This document shows, one piece after another, positions 1-8,212 of a stretch of DNA of 64,000 bases. The notes beneath the pieces were generated by a model. It saw only the letters and a program-made list of their open reading frames with translations, was not told the DNA's origin and searched no databases. The position numbers and the translations under genes were made by a program. The DNA is from Sphingomonas sp. PP-CE-3G-477 (GTDB lineage Bacteria > Pseudomonadota > Alphaproteobacteria > Sphingomonadales > Sphingomonadaceae), in the NCBI RefSeq assembly GCF_003050745.1, contig NZ_QAOF01000007.1, positions 1 to 64,000 on the forward strand, in the 5' to 3' direction. Numbering within the stretch: the stretch's first letter is position 1; each line of letters begins with the position of its first letter.

Positions 1-93
1 GACGCGATCTTGGACCGCCTCCTTCACAACGCTCACCGCGTCGAACTCGAAGGGGACAGCCTGCGGCGCACCAAAGCGTCCATCGGCGATTGA
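1..93 (+). CDS. istB: IS21-family helper ATPase IstB, C-terminal fragment (cut by window edge)
   Basis: The first 30 codons before a TGA read DAILDRLLHNAHRVELEGDS and then LRRTKASIGD. This is the characteristic C-terminus of IstB, the AAA+ helper ATPase that partners the IstA transposase in IS21 elements. Only the tail lies in the window; the rest would be upstream. The motif is seen directly and the family is recognised from memory. The element's right end should lie shortly downstream, but I could not define its terminal repeat. Confidence 0.8.
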   Translation, partial: DAILDRLLHNAHRVELEGDSLRRTKASIGD

Positions 94-100
94 CCCTGCC

Positions 101-640
101 TCACGAAACTGACACCCAACCCATGTCGACCGGGTGACCGCAACTGATCGCGATTATCCAGGAACGCTGCGCGCCATCATACGAGATTGGCTGCGCGCCA
201 TCACAGGAATCCGCAACGCCCTTCACCCTCGACGCCCGACCCGCCACGGTCGCAATCAGGGACGCCGCCTGAATACTCGACTCGCCACGTCCCTCAACCG
301 AGCCGTGCCGAACGACTGCGATGGCGATCCCGTCTCCAACCCAGCGATCATGCGTAAACGGGAACATGGCCGACCCGTCGGCAGCAGGACCCAACATGCG
401 TAGTTGCCCACCCATTTTGACCATAGCTTGATCGTCAATCGCAACGAAGCGGATCGGACCGCCCTTACGGTCCATCCATGCACACCCGGCCCCGCGCATC
501 CAGGCACGATCGAGATCGGCTGGACGGATTGTCCCGAAGTTCGTGATCGCGGGGGTTTCCTTCACCCCGGTACGACCATTACCCGACAGGAGCCAGGCAC
601 TCAGAAGCAGGAGACCGCCCGATGGTCCGAAGCCGTTCAT
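101..640 (-). CDS. Hypothetical exported protein next to IS21 remnant
   Basis: A 179-residue protein of unknown function. It begins with a short hydrophobic stretch (about residues 8-20, GGLLLLSAWLLSG) that looks like an export signal or anchor. The body contains GCAWMDRKGG, FVAIDDQAMVKMGG and a distal GRASRVKGVADSC segment, which suggests a small globular periplasmic domain. Its ATG overlaps the stop of the upstream 130-residue gene (ATGA), so the two are probably translationally coupled. The last 20 or so codons run into DNA that may belong to the IS21 element, so the natural C-terminus may have been replaced. No function is proposed. Confidence 0.5.
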   Translation of the reverse strand: MNGFGPSGGLLLLSAWLLSGNGRTGVKETPAITNFGTIRPADLDRAWMRGAGCAWMDRKGGPIRFVAIDDQAMVKMGGQLRMLGPAADGSAMFPFTHDRWVGDGIAIAVVRHGSVEGRGESSIQAASLIATVAGRASRVKGVADSCDGAQPISYDGAQRSWIIAISCGHPVDMGWVSVS

Positions 641-1029
641 CGTCCCATCTCTCCGTCACGAGGCTGCGCGGTCGTGCCGAGCGCCGCCGGGCAGATGCGC
701 CCCGACCTGGTTAGCGCCCTGATCCTGAGATGGGCGGCGACGCCGAACGCGAGCATCACGCCACCCAACGCAGGATTCTGTACGCCACCGGTGGCGAGCG
801 GCGTGAGGACGAACTGGAAGACCGCCCCCGCCAGGCCGAAAAAACGTATGGCGAAGAGGATGCTCTCCAGCCACATGCTGATGCCAGGCCGCACGAACGA
901 GGCGATCGCCAGCGCGACGGGGACGAGTCCGCCCCAGCGGCCGAAGAGCAGTTCGCCGACGACCCCGGCGACCAGAATGGCGAAGAAGCCCCGTGCCGTC
1001 GGCATGAGGCCAAGAAGATACGCCCACAT
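637..1029 (-). CDS. Small hypothetical membrane protein
   Basis: A 130-residue protein with about three hydrophobic segments: residues 1-25 (MWAYLLGL.. ARGFFAILVAGVVGELLF), about 32-65, and about 75-95 (a glycine-rich helix around GGVMLAFGVAAHL). It is probably a small inner-membrane protein. A purine-rich ribosome-binding site (AAGGAAGGG) lies upstream of the ATG. The stop overlaps the start of the next gene (ATGA). I do not recognise a family. About 130 bp separate it from the IS5-type element, so its native promoter may have been displaced. Confidence 0.5.
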   Translation of the reverse strand: MWAYLLGLMPTARGFFAILVAGVVGELLFGRWGGLVPVALAIASFVRPGISMWLESILFAIRFFGLAGAVFQFVLTPLATGGVQNPALGGVMLAFGVAAHLRIRALTRSGRICPAALGTTAQPRDGEMGR

Positions 1030-1181
1030 GGTGAATCACCCTTCCTTTGAAGCTGCGGCATTGAGAAAGCAGAGGGCCATCCGGCTGAGACGGTGTGATC
1101 CGACGTCGCGCCGCACATCGACTTGATCCCGGCGTTGCCAGCGCCTCAGTCAGCGGACCGCCTAGGGTCAGGACTCATTGG

Positions 1182-1939
1182 TCATAGCCAGAAGATGACA
1201 GTGGCCGCGAGCGCGACGGCAGAGAAGAAGACGGTTGGGCAGCGGTCGTAGCGAGTGGCGACGCGGCGCCAATCCTTCAGACGGCCGAACATGATCTCGA
1301 TGCGGCTGCGGCGCCGGTAGCGGCGCTTGTCGTATCTGACCGGCTCGTTGCGCGATCTGCGGCCCGGGATGCAGGGCTGGATGCCCTTGGCTTCCAGGGC
1401 GTCCCTGAACCAATCGGCGTCATAACCACGGTCGCCAAGCAGCCACTGTGCTTTCGGCAGATCGTCGAGCAAGGCTGCCGCGCCGGTGTAGTCGCTGACC
1501 TGCCCGGCGGTCATGAAGAAGCTCAAGGGCCGCCCATCCGCATCGCTGACGGCGTGCAGCTTGGTGTTCATGCCGCCTTTCGTGCGGCCGATCAGGCGGC
1601 CGAGATCCCCTTTTTTACCCGCAGACTCGATGCCGTGCGGTGTGCCTTCAGGTAGGTCGCGTCGATCATGACCGTTTTCGGTACGGCTTCCGCTGCCGCG
1701 AGCCCCTCCATCATGCGCAAGAAGACACCCCTCTCGCCCCACCGCTTCCAGCGATTGTAGAGCGTCTTGTGCGGCCCATAGTCCTTCGGCGCATCACACC
1801 AGCGTAGCCCGTTGCGATTGACGAAAACGATGCCGCTGAGCACCCGCCGATCATCGACCCGAGGCTTGCCATGGCTCTTGGGAAAGAACGGTTGCAGACG
1901 CGCCATCTGCTCATCCGTCAGCCAGTACAGGTCGCTCAT
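1182..1939 (-). CDS. IS5-family DDE transposase, made by programmed -1 frameshift (orfA/orfB)
   Basis: OrfA starts at the ATG at 1939 (MSDLYWLTDEQMARL), with a GAGGAG ribosome site just upstream, and stops at 1592. OrfB is open in the -1 frame down to 1182. Shifting at A AAA AAG (complement of 1610-1616) fuses ..SLRVKKG to DLGRLIGRTKGG and gives about 252 residues, normal for the family. The DDE residues sit in MIDATY (first Asp), LGDRGYD (second Asp) and RSRIEIMFGRLKDWRR (Glu). OrfA carries the N-terminal DNA-binding part. Both frames are otherwise uninterrupted, so the gene is probably functional. A simple inactivating frameshift is the alternative, but the shift falls exactly on a slippery heptamer. 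Confidence 0.85.
1610..1616 (-). other. Slippery heptamer for -1 frameshifting in the transposase
   Basis: On the minus strand the sequence GGGTAAAAAAGGGG places A AAA AAG in the orfA frame, exactly where orfA and orfB overlap. A6G runs at this position are the known frameshift signal of IS427-type elements. The site itself is seen; its use is inferred. Confidence 0.7.
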
Positions 1940-2003
1940 CCACGCTCTCCTCACGGAGCCTGAATCAGATCGCGCCTCTCACATCAATGGGTCCTGACCC
2001 TAG

Positions 2004-2198
2004 AACGTCCGCTTGCCTGACCGTCGACATGGGTGCCGCACTGACGGCGACAAGGCTTGCGGCCATCACATCTAGCTCGTCCATGTAGCCGTCGAGATCC
2101 ATACCGGGATGGTCCAGAGCCGCAAGCTGGAGTGCAGCGACGTCGAGATCGATCTCGTCGTCCTCCATCAGGCTGAGATGCAGAATGCCGGTTGTCAT
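2004..2198 (-). pseudogene. SirB1-like (transglutaminase-type) protein, N-terminal remnant cut by the IS
   Basis: The remnant reads MEDDEIDLDVAALQLAALDH and then PGMDLDGYMDELDVMAASL. This resembles the N-terminus of SirB1 family proteins (transglutaminase-like plus TPR, about 270 residues). The first plausible start is the ATG at 2168; an upstream ATG at 2198 is also in frame. The reading frame enters the IS at CTAG (2000-2003) and stops inside it at 1965. Removing the IS and one CTAG copy keeps the frame open and gives ..RQADVLGGPLTEALA, still SirB1-like for about ten residues. After that the similarity is lost, so the downstream part had probably already decayed or been deleted. Family assignment is moderately confident. 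Confidence 0.55.
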
Positions 2199-2373
2199 TC
2201 TTATATACGGATGCCCTCCGGCGTTCGTTCCGCTTGGGCGGACTGCCGTGCTGCTACCCTGCGGGGCGATCGTCGACGACCGCTTTGGCGAGCCCCGTTC
2301 AGCAGGTCGCAGGAACAGCGAGGCTCACCGCAGTTTTACCGCGGAAAAAGAATTCTTCTGGAACCCGCCCAAC

Positions 2374-2411
2374 AAAAAAGCCCTGGTAACTCATTGAGCT
2401 ACCAGGGCTTT
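2374..2411 (-). terminator. Rho-independent terminator of tRNA-Val
   Basis: On the minus strand, directly after the tRNA 3' end, AAAGCCCTGGTA (2400-2411) pairs with TACCAGGGCTTT (2377-2388) across an 11-nt loop. A run of T residues follows. This 12-bp stem with a T-tract is a textbook intrinsic terminator oriented for the tRNA gene. Confidence 0.85.
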
Positions 2412-2414
2412 CTA

Positions 2415-2489
2415 TGGTGGGCGTGGCAAGGATTGAACTTGCGACCCCTGCGATGTCAACACAGTGCTCTACCACTGAGCTACACGCCC
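2415..2489 (-). tRNA. tRNA-Val (anticodon GAC)
   Basis: The minus strand folds as a cloverleaf. The acceptor stem GGGCGTG pairs with CACGCCC. The D arm is GCTCAGTGGTAGAGC. The anticodon stem CTGTG/CGCAG (one G-U pair) encloses the loop TTGACAT, giving anticodon GAC (valine, GUC/GUU codons). The T arm contains GTTCAAT. Discriminator A and an encoded CCA are present, for a total of 75 nt. A terminator follows immediately. Confidence 0.95.
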
Positions 2490-2533
2490 GCCGGAGGGCT
2501 CCACTAGCCGCGGTCTTCGCGGCGTGCAAGCCC

Positions 2534-2911
2534 TCAATGCATACCCGTCACATTATCCATCTCGAACAGCCGATCGACCTCGGCGACCAGGTCGCGCAGG
2601 TGGAACGGCTTGGACAGCACGCGCGCCTGCGGCATCGCCCGCCCGGCCTTCAACGTGACCGCCGCAAAGCCGGTGATGAACATCACGCGCAGGTCCGCGC
2701 ACATCTCGCCGGCCTTCTGCGCCAGTTCGATGCCGTCCATCTCGGGCATGACGATATCGGTCAGCAGCAGGTCGAACGTCTCGGTTTCGAGCAAGGGAAT
2801 CGCCGCCGTCCCACGGTCGACCGCGGTCACGGCATAGCCGGAGCGTTCGAGCGCCCGAGTCAGATACTCGCGCATGACCTGATCGTCCTCGGCCAGCAGA
2901 ATTCGCAACAT
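2534..2911 (-). CDS. cpdR: Cell-cycle response regulator CpdR
   Basis: A single-domain receiver protein of 125 residues, with the acidic pocket at Glu8/Asp9/Asp10 and phospho-acceptor Asp52 in LLLTDIVMPEMDG. FITGFAAV and VLSKPFHLRDLV are near-identical to CpdR of Caulobacter and other alphaproteobacteria. In Caulobacter, unphosphorylated CpdR primes ClpXP for degradation of cell-cycle proteins and is switched by the CckA-ChpT relay (known for the family). It has no output domain. The C-terminus is ..FEMDNVTGMH and lacks the double alanine described for Caulobacter CpdR. It is divergent from the amidohydrolase gene; this pairing is common in the class. The 111-bp gap contains a GTTAAC half-site resembling the CtrA motif, but no full site. 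Confidence 0.9.
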   Translation of the reverse strand: MLRILLAEDDQVMREYLTRALERSGYAVTAVDRGTAAIPLLETETFDLLLTDIVMPEMDGIELAQKAGEMCADLRVMFITGFAAVTLKAGRAMPQARVLSKPFHLRDLVAEVDRLFEMDNVTGMH

Positions 2912-3022
2912 CGATCTAAAGTCCCGTTTTTACACGCATATGCTGGTCCCGCTCCTAGCCACAAACTGGTTAACATTTCCAGGTCGATTGCCTGCACCGT
3001 GTGAGCGCTCTAGCGTATTGCC

Positions 3023-3868
3023 ATGCATGCATCCCCGTTCGAGCGCCTGGGCGCAATGCCGCCCGTAAGCCCGGTGGTGATGTCCGTGCCGCATGCGGGC
3101 CGAGACTATCCGCTCGCGCTGAAGACCGCGTTGCGCGTGCCGCTGTCGGGGTTGCTGCCGCTCGAGGATCGGCTGGTCGATGCCGTCGCGCGCGCCGCGC
3201 GTACCGACCAGACGACGATCGTGCAGACGCGTGCCCGTGCCTGGATCGATCTCAACCGCAGTGAGGATGAGCGTGACCCTCTGCTCGACGAGGGCGCGCG
3301 GTCGCTTCCGCCCATGCAACAAACCGCCAAGCTGCGGAGCGGTCTCGGGCTCGTGCCGCGGCGAGCCTCCGGTGCAGGCGACCTCTGGGCGCGGCGGTTC
3401 ACCGATGCCGAGGTGACCGCACGGATCGCCAACGATCATCGCCCCTATCACGCAGCGCTCGCCGCGGCGCTGGCAGCGGCGCAAGCGCGATTCGGCGTGG
3501 CGGTACTGCTCGACGTCCATTCGATGCCGCAACTCGGCCCCGGCGGCACCCGGATCGTGCTCGGCGACCGGTTCGGCCATGCCGCCGCCGCGCGGTTCGT
3601 CTCGCGGGTCGAGGACGAATGCGTCGCGCGAGGTTTTTCGACCGCGATCAACGCGCCCTATGCAGGCGGCCATATCCTTGAACGCCATGCGCGCCCTGCC
3701 GCGGGTATCCACGCGATCCAGCTCGAACTCGATCGTACGCTCTACCTCGACCGCAAGCTGCATGCGCCCGGCGCAGGCTTTCCGCGGGTCGTCGATCTGG
3801 TGCGCTCGATCCTCGCCGCGCTAGCCGACGAGGCGCTTTCGATCCCACTCGCGGCAGCGGCCGAGTAG
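3023..3868 (+). CDS. N-formylglutamate amidohydrolase family protein
   Basis: The 281-residue product matches the N-formylglutamate amidohydrolase family, which hydrolyses N-formyl-L-glutamate (histidine degradation) or related N-acyl amino acids in the cytoplasm. Visible signatures are VMSVPHAGRDYP (about 20-31), the conserved DLNRSEDERDP (about 74-84), LLDVHSMP (about 160-167) and the C-terminal HAIQLELDR segment. The ATG at 3023 fits the family's N-terminus. No other hut genes lie nearby, so the true substrate is open. The gene stands alone, divergent from cpdR and convergent with the Mfd-like gene. Confidence 0.85.
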   Translation: MHASPFERLGAMPPVSPVVMSVPHAGRDYPLALKTALRVPLSGLLPLEDRLVDAVARAARTDQTTIVQTRARAWIDLNRSEDERDPLLDEGARSLPPMQQTAKLRSGLGLVPRRASGAGDLWARRFTDAEVTARIANDHRPYHAALAAALAAAQARFGVAVLLDVHSMPQLGPGGTRIVLGDRFGHAAAARFVSRVEDECVARGFSTAINAPYAGGHILERHARPAAGIHAIQLELDRTLYLDRKLHAPGAGFPRVVDLVRSILAALADEALSIPLAAAAE

Positions 3869-3889
3869 TCAGAGCGGACTAGCCGCCGC

Positions 3890-6800
3890 CTACCCGATCA
3901 CCGCATCCAGCAGTTCCTCGATTCGGCTCGCGCGTGCGATCGGGTCGGCGATGCCCTCCGCCGCAATCCATCGACCGTTCTTCTCGACCAGATCATCGAT
4001 CGGTTTCGCCGCCCCGCGAACCTGTGGCGTGAAGGCGATCGCCGCAGGGCCGGCATCGATCCGCCGGATACCTGCCGAACGCGCCAGCATGCGTATCCGC
4101 GCGACCTGCAACAGGTTGCGTGCCGCGTCGGGGGTCTTGCCGAACCGATCGTCGAGCTCGGCCTCGAACAGGTCGAGCGCCGCGACATCTTCCAGCCGGG
4201 CGAGCCGTCCGTAGAGCGACAAACGCATCTCCATTTCGGGAATCCACGCCTCGGGCAATATCCCGCCCATTTCGAGATGCAGTTCGGGCACCCAATCGTC
4301 GACGATCTCGCCGCCGTCGCGTTCGACGCGCGCGAGGCGCAGCGCGCGACCGAACAGATGCTGGTACAGGTCGATGCCGATCAGCTTCATGTGCCCGGCC
4401 TGCGCCTCGCCGACCAGATCGCCCGCCCCGCGCAGGTCGAGATCGCGCGCACTGATCGCAAACCCCGCCCCCAGTCGGTCGAACGCTTGGAGCGTCCGGA
4501 GTCGCTTCAGCGTGGCCTCGGCGATCGTCGCCTCACCGTCTGTCAGCAGCATCACCTGCCCGCGCCGTCCGCTGCGCCCCACGCGGCCGCGCAACTGGTG
4601 GAGCTGCGATAGGCCGAATCGGTCCGCGTGGTGGACGATCATCGTGTTCGCGCGCGGCACGTCGAGCCCTGCCTCGATGATGTTGGTGGCGAGCAGCACA
4701 TCGCCGTCACCTGCGGCAAACGCGACCATCGCCTCGTCGATATCGGCCGCGGGCATCTTGCCATGTGCCTGGACCAGACCGAGTTCTGGTACCAACTTGG
4801 CGAGTTTGGCAGCGAGCGGCGCCATGTCGTCGATCCGCGGCACCACCACGAAGCTCTGCCCACCCCGCGCCCGCTCGCGCCGCAACGCCGCACGCACGGT
4901 CGCGTCGTCGAACAGCGCCACCGACGTCCGTATCGGCTGCCGCCGGGCCGGTGGTGTCGCGATCACCGACAGCCCCTGCAACCCGATCATCGCGGATTGC
5001 AGCGTGCGCGGAATGGGCGTCGCGCTCAGCGTCAGCACGTGTCCCACGCCGAGCGCATGCAGCTTCGCCTTGTCGGCCGCACCGAAGCGTTGCTCCTCGT
5101 CGATCACGACCAGCGCGAGGTCCTTGTACGCGACACCCTTCCCGGCGATCGCGCCGGTGCCGATCACGACCCCGATCGAGCCATCCGCAAGGCCCGCCTT
5201 GACGCGCGTCTTCTCGGCCGCGCTCGACAGGCGCGAGAGCCCGGCGACGGCGATCCCGGTGCCTTCGAACCGCTTGGCGAACGTCTCGATATGTTGGCGG
5301 ACGAGCACCGTGGTCGGTGCGGCGATCGCCACTTGCCGCCCGGCCAGCGCCACGGCAGCGGCGGCGCGCAAGGCGACCTCGGTCTTCCCGTAACCGACGT
5401 CGCCGATCACGAGTCGGTCCATCGGCTTGCCGCTGGCAAGATCCGCCAGCGTCGTCGCTATCGCCCGCGCCTGATCGGGCGTCTCGGTGAAGGCGAAACC
5501 GGCGGCAAAGCGCTCGTAGCGCGCGCGGTCCGGTTCGATCGGGTCGGTTTTGCGCGCATCGCGTTCGGCCGCGATCGCAGCAAGGTCCCGCGCGCTCTCG
5601 GCAATCGCGGCATCGATCGCACCGCGACGTTTCTGCCACGACGAGCCATCGAGCGCATCGAGGGTCACCGCGTCGGCGTCCGCCCCATAGCGCCAGATAC
5701 GATCGGCTTCGAGGACCGGGACGAGGCGACGGCCGTCCTTGGCATATTCGAGGACGATCGCATCGCCGCCCGCATTAGGCAACGCCTCCAGCCCGCGAAC
5801 CACGCCGATCCCGAACTCTTCATGGACGATCACGTCGCCGCATTGCAGTTCGCTCGCCAGACCCGACAGGGCATTCGCTCCGCTGCCAGCGATCTCGTCG
5901 CCTCGTGCACGGCCGCCGAGCAGGTCTGCCCCCGCGACGACGGTCGCCCCGCTCGCGACGAACCCGCGATCGACGGGCGCCGCAAGAAGCAGCGCGGTGC
6001 CCGGTTTCGCCGCGATCACCGCCGCCCAGCGATCGACGACCGTGAACGCGATCTTGGCGGCATGCTCCAGCCGCGGTTGCAGGAACCGCAGGTCGCGCGG
6101 CGATCCGACGATCAGCAGGCGTCCGTCGGCCAGAGCATCCTTGGCGAAGCGAACGAAGGCGCGGGCGGGATCGCGGCGCTCGACAAACCGCGGCGGCGTG
6201 TCGTCGGCGACCGCGAACGCAAGCGTTTCCCGTTTCGCCGTTTCGCCGTTCCAGGCCTTCTCCTCGACCAGATCGGCAGCAGCCTTGCGCCGCGGCAGGC
6301 CATCCGCGGCGATGGCAAGGAAACGATTGCGCCGCTTCTCTGCGTCACGATCGAAGGCGATCGCGGCTTCGGGCAGATGCGCCAGGATCGACACGCCCTT
6401 CTCGACGAGCGGCTCGGTCGCGCGGCCGATCTCGATCACGTCGACATCGTCGCAGCCGAGTTGCGAGACCGGATCGTATTCGCGCAGGGCGGTGATACGG
6501 TCTTCGGCGAACTCGATCCGGACGGGGTTCTCGCGATCGGCGGGAAATACGTCGATGACGCCGCCCCGAACCGCGATCTCGCCGGGTTCGTCGACACGGT
6601 CGTCATTCTGATACCCGATATCCGTGGCGACGACCGCAAACGAGTCGACGTCGATCGTATCGCCGACTGCGAGCCGCGGCGGCGCGGCGTCGAACATCGC
6701 CGGCGGCGGATAGCGTACCGCCGTCGCCTCGGCCGTGGTCACCACCAAGATCGGACCGGTCTTGTCCTCGGACCCCGCGCGCAACCGGCGCAACGCCGCG

Positions 6801-7057
6801 ACCCTGCGCCCGACATTGGCCGGCGATGCCGGCGCATCGTCCCCCGGCAACGCATCGCTCGACGGCAGATGAACCACCAGCGCATCGGGTGCCAGCGCGG
6901 TCACGATCGCCGCAATCCCGGTCGCGCGCTGGTCGTCGGCGGCGACGTAGATCAGACTGCCTCGGGACGTCGCCTCGGCGATCGCAACCGCGATCGGTGC
7001 CGTCGCCATGACCGGCGTCGTACTATCACTCTCTATCTGTCGACCTACCTGAAGCAC
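3890..7057 (-). CDS. Mfd-like transcription-repair coupling factor / DEAD-type helicase (short, divergent)
   Basis: The 1055-residue protein has the Mfd domain order. It shows a UvrB-like N-terminal module (DEPGEIAVRGGVIDVFP), a CarD-like RNA-polymerase interaction domain (HEEFGIGVVRGLE), and helicase motifs (GDVGYGKTEVALRAA, DEEQRFG, TLSATPIPRTL). A RecG/Mfd-type translocation segment (QLHQLRGRVGRSG) and the C-terminal TRCF domain follow. Canonical Mfd strips stalled RNA polymerase and recruits UvrA. This one is about 100 residues shorter than typical Mfd, has DEEQ instead of DEEH in motif II, and has a divergent N-terminus. It may be a second Mfd paralogue. The ORF opens with GTG at 7057; the ATG at 7009 (MATAPIAVAIAEA) is an equally good start. 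Confidence 0.8.
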   Translation of the reverse strand: MLQVGRQIESDSTTPVMATAPIAVAIAEATSRGSLIYVAADDQRATGIAAIVTALAPDALVVHLPSSDALPGDDAPASPANVGRRVAALRRLRAGSEDKTGPILVVTTAEATAVRYPPPAMFDAAPPRLAVGDTIDVDSFAVVATDIGYQNDDRVDEPGEIAVRGGVIDVFPADRENPVRIEFAEDRITALREYDPVSQLGCDDVDVIEIGRATEPLVEKGVSILAHLPEAAIAFDRDAEKRRNRFLAIAADGLPRRKAAADLVEEKAWNGETAKRETLAFAVADDTPPRFVERRDPARAFVRFAKDALADGRLLIVGSPRDLRFLQPRLEHAAKIAFTVVDRWAAVIAAKPGTALLLAAPVDRGFVASGATVVAGADLLGGRARGDEIAGSGANALSGLASELQCGDVIVHEEFGIGVVRGLEALPNAGGDAIVLEYAKDGRRLVPVLEADRIWRYGADADAVTLDALDGSSWQKRRGAIDAAIAESARDLAAIAAERDARKTDPIEPDRARYERFAAGFAFTETPDQARAIATTLADLASGKPMDRLVIGDVGYGKTEVALRAAAAVALAGRQVAIAAPTTVLVRQHIETFAKRFEGTGIAVAGLSRLSSAAEKTRVKAGLADGSIGVVIGTGAIAGKGVAYKDLALVVIDEEQRFGAADKAKLHALGVGHVLTLSATPIPRTLQSAMIGLQGLSVIATPPARRQPIRTSVALFDDATVRAALRRERARGGQSFVVVPRIDDMAPLAAKLAKLVPELGLVQAHGKMPAADIDEAMVAFAAGDGDVLLATNIIEAGLDVPRANTMIVHHADRFGLSQLHQLRGRVGRSGRRGQVMLLTDGEATIAEATLKRLRTLQAFDRLGAGFAISARDLDLRGAGDLVGEAQAGHMKLIGIDLYQHLFGRALRLARVERDGGEIVDDWVPELHLEMGGILPEAWIPEMEMRLSLYGRLARLEDVAALDLFEAELDDRFGKTPDAARNLLQVARIRMLARSAGIRRIDAGPAAIAFTPQVRGAAKPIDDLVEKNGRWIAAEGIADPIARASRIEELLDAVIG

Positions 7058-7142
7058 CGATACGCATCCTTATTTTTAGGATGAACGTGGTCTCGGTGCA
7101 CCCGTTCCGGCGATCCTATCCTCGATCAGCTAGTTCGCCGGA

Positions 7143-8084
7143 TCACCACGCGAACGCCGGCACGGTTTCGCGCTGCCCGACCAGGAACGCATCGGCCACC
7201 AATCGCAGCGGCGTCGCGTCTACATCGCTCGACCGCGCGCGCACGAGCCGCTTGAATTTGGCATACAGGCGCGGATATTCCGCGTCGGGTGCCTCGGTGA
7301 CCGTCCCGTCGATCTCGAGCACGGAGCCCCCCATCCGCAACGTCAATTGGCCTGCATCGGTGTCGACGACGATATCCCATTGCTGGGGCCCCTCATGGAG
7401 GAAGTCGAACGCCGCGGTGACGGGGACGTCGTCGCAGGACAGGAGAATGTCGGCGGCAAGCGGCGACATTCGCCCTTCCGGCACGCGCAGGTCGGCGCTC
7501 TGGACGCTCCATGCGCCCGGCAAAATCTCGGTTGCGATCGACAGCGCGTTGATGCCCGGATCGAACACGCCGAAGCCGCCCGCTTCGAGGATCCAGTCCT
7601 GCCCGGGATGCCAGCGGCGAATGTCCTCGCGCCAGTCGATCGTTACGCGCTCGACGGTGCGGTCCGCGAGCCACGCGCGGGCCGCCGCAACGCCCGCGGC
7701 TTCGCGCGAATGCCAGGTCGCGAACAGTGTCCGTCCGGCGGCGGCGGCATGTGCCTCGATCCGGGCGATTTCCGACAGCGTCGCGGCGGGCGGCTTCTCC
7801 AGCATCACGTCGAGCCCGGCATCGATCGCCGCCATCGCAATGGCTGCTCGGCCGACCGGGGGCGTGCAGATCGATACCGCATCCAGCGCATGGCCTGCCG
7901 CAAGCAAGGCGGCGATATCGTGATAATTGGGCACGCCGTCGACGACCGCGTTCCGGCTGGCCGCCGCAACCAGTTCGAACCGCGGATCGGCCGCGATCGC
8001 CGGCAGATGCTGGTCGCGCGCGATCTTGCCGACACCGATGATCGCCAGTCGGATCGGTTGCACAGACGCTGTCTCATCGACCAT
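7143..8084 (-). CDS. D-galactose 1-dehydrogenase (Gfo/Idh/MocA family)
   Basis: A 313-residue NAD(P)-dependent oxidoreductase. The N-terminal Rossmann motif is [19 protein letters not shown], followed by SICTPPVGR and the family signature MLEKPPAAT. The C-terminal half ([20 protein letters not shown]) has the Gfo/Idh/MocA substrate fold and matches galactose 1-dehydrogenase, which oxidises D-galactose to galactono-lactone. Context supports this: a sugar-acid dehydratase, KDGal kinase and KDPGal aldolase lie divergently alongside, forming a De Ley-Doudoroff pathway. A related sugar (L-arabinose, D-fucose) could also be the substrate. Confidence 0.8.
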   Translation of the reverse strand: MVDETASVQPIRLAIIGVGKIARDQHLPAIAADPRFELVAAASRNAVVDGVPNYHDIAALLAAGHALDAVSICTPPVGRAAIAMAAIDAGLDVMLEKPPAATLSEIARIEAHAAAAGRTLFATWHSREAAGVAAARAWLADRTVERVTIDWREDIRRWHPGQDWILEAGGFGVFDPGINALSIATEILPGAWSVQSADLRVPEGRMSPLAADILLSCDDVPVTAAFDFLHEGPQQWDIVVDTDAGQLTLRMGGSVLEIDGTVTEAPDAEYPRLYAKFKRLVRARSSDVDATPLRLVADAFLVGQRETVPAFAW

Positions 8085-8212
8085 TCGGAATCCTCAATTT
8101 ATCTTACTTATTCGTTGTAACGTTTCGCAGCTACGCTATCAACAGCGCGACGACCGTGGCGGGCGAGTCTTTAAATCTTGCTGCGTCAATGGTTTGCATC
8201 GGAGTGCATGAC

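Larger units (their letters stand above)
1166..1999 (-). mobile_element. IS5-family insertion sequence (IS427-like group), complete, 834 bp
   Basis: The outer ends carry imperfect 15-bp terminal inverted repeats: GGTCAGGACTCATTG at 1166-1180, and its near-complement at 1985-1999 with one mismatch. Both are flanked by CTAG (1162-1165 and 2000-2003). This fits the YTAR target preference and short duplications known for the IS427 group of the IS5 family. A single transposase is encoded across two overlapping frames. The element looks intact: both ends, the target duplication, and the whole DDE catalytic set are present. It sits in a SirB1-like coding remnant. Confidence 0.85.

Noticed and set aside
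2199-2373. Short frames between the SirB1 remnant and the tRNA terminator
   Set aside because: No ribosome site, domain or codon-bias support. I see nothing functional in this 175-bp stretch.
2912-3022. CtrA box between cpdR and the amidohydrolase gene
   Set aside because: Only one GTTAAC half-site is visible; the second half at the right spacing is missing.
4628-7084. An 818-residue frame opposite the Mfd-like gene
   Set aside because: Shadow of the helicase gene; arginine-rich composition and no motif.
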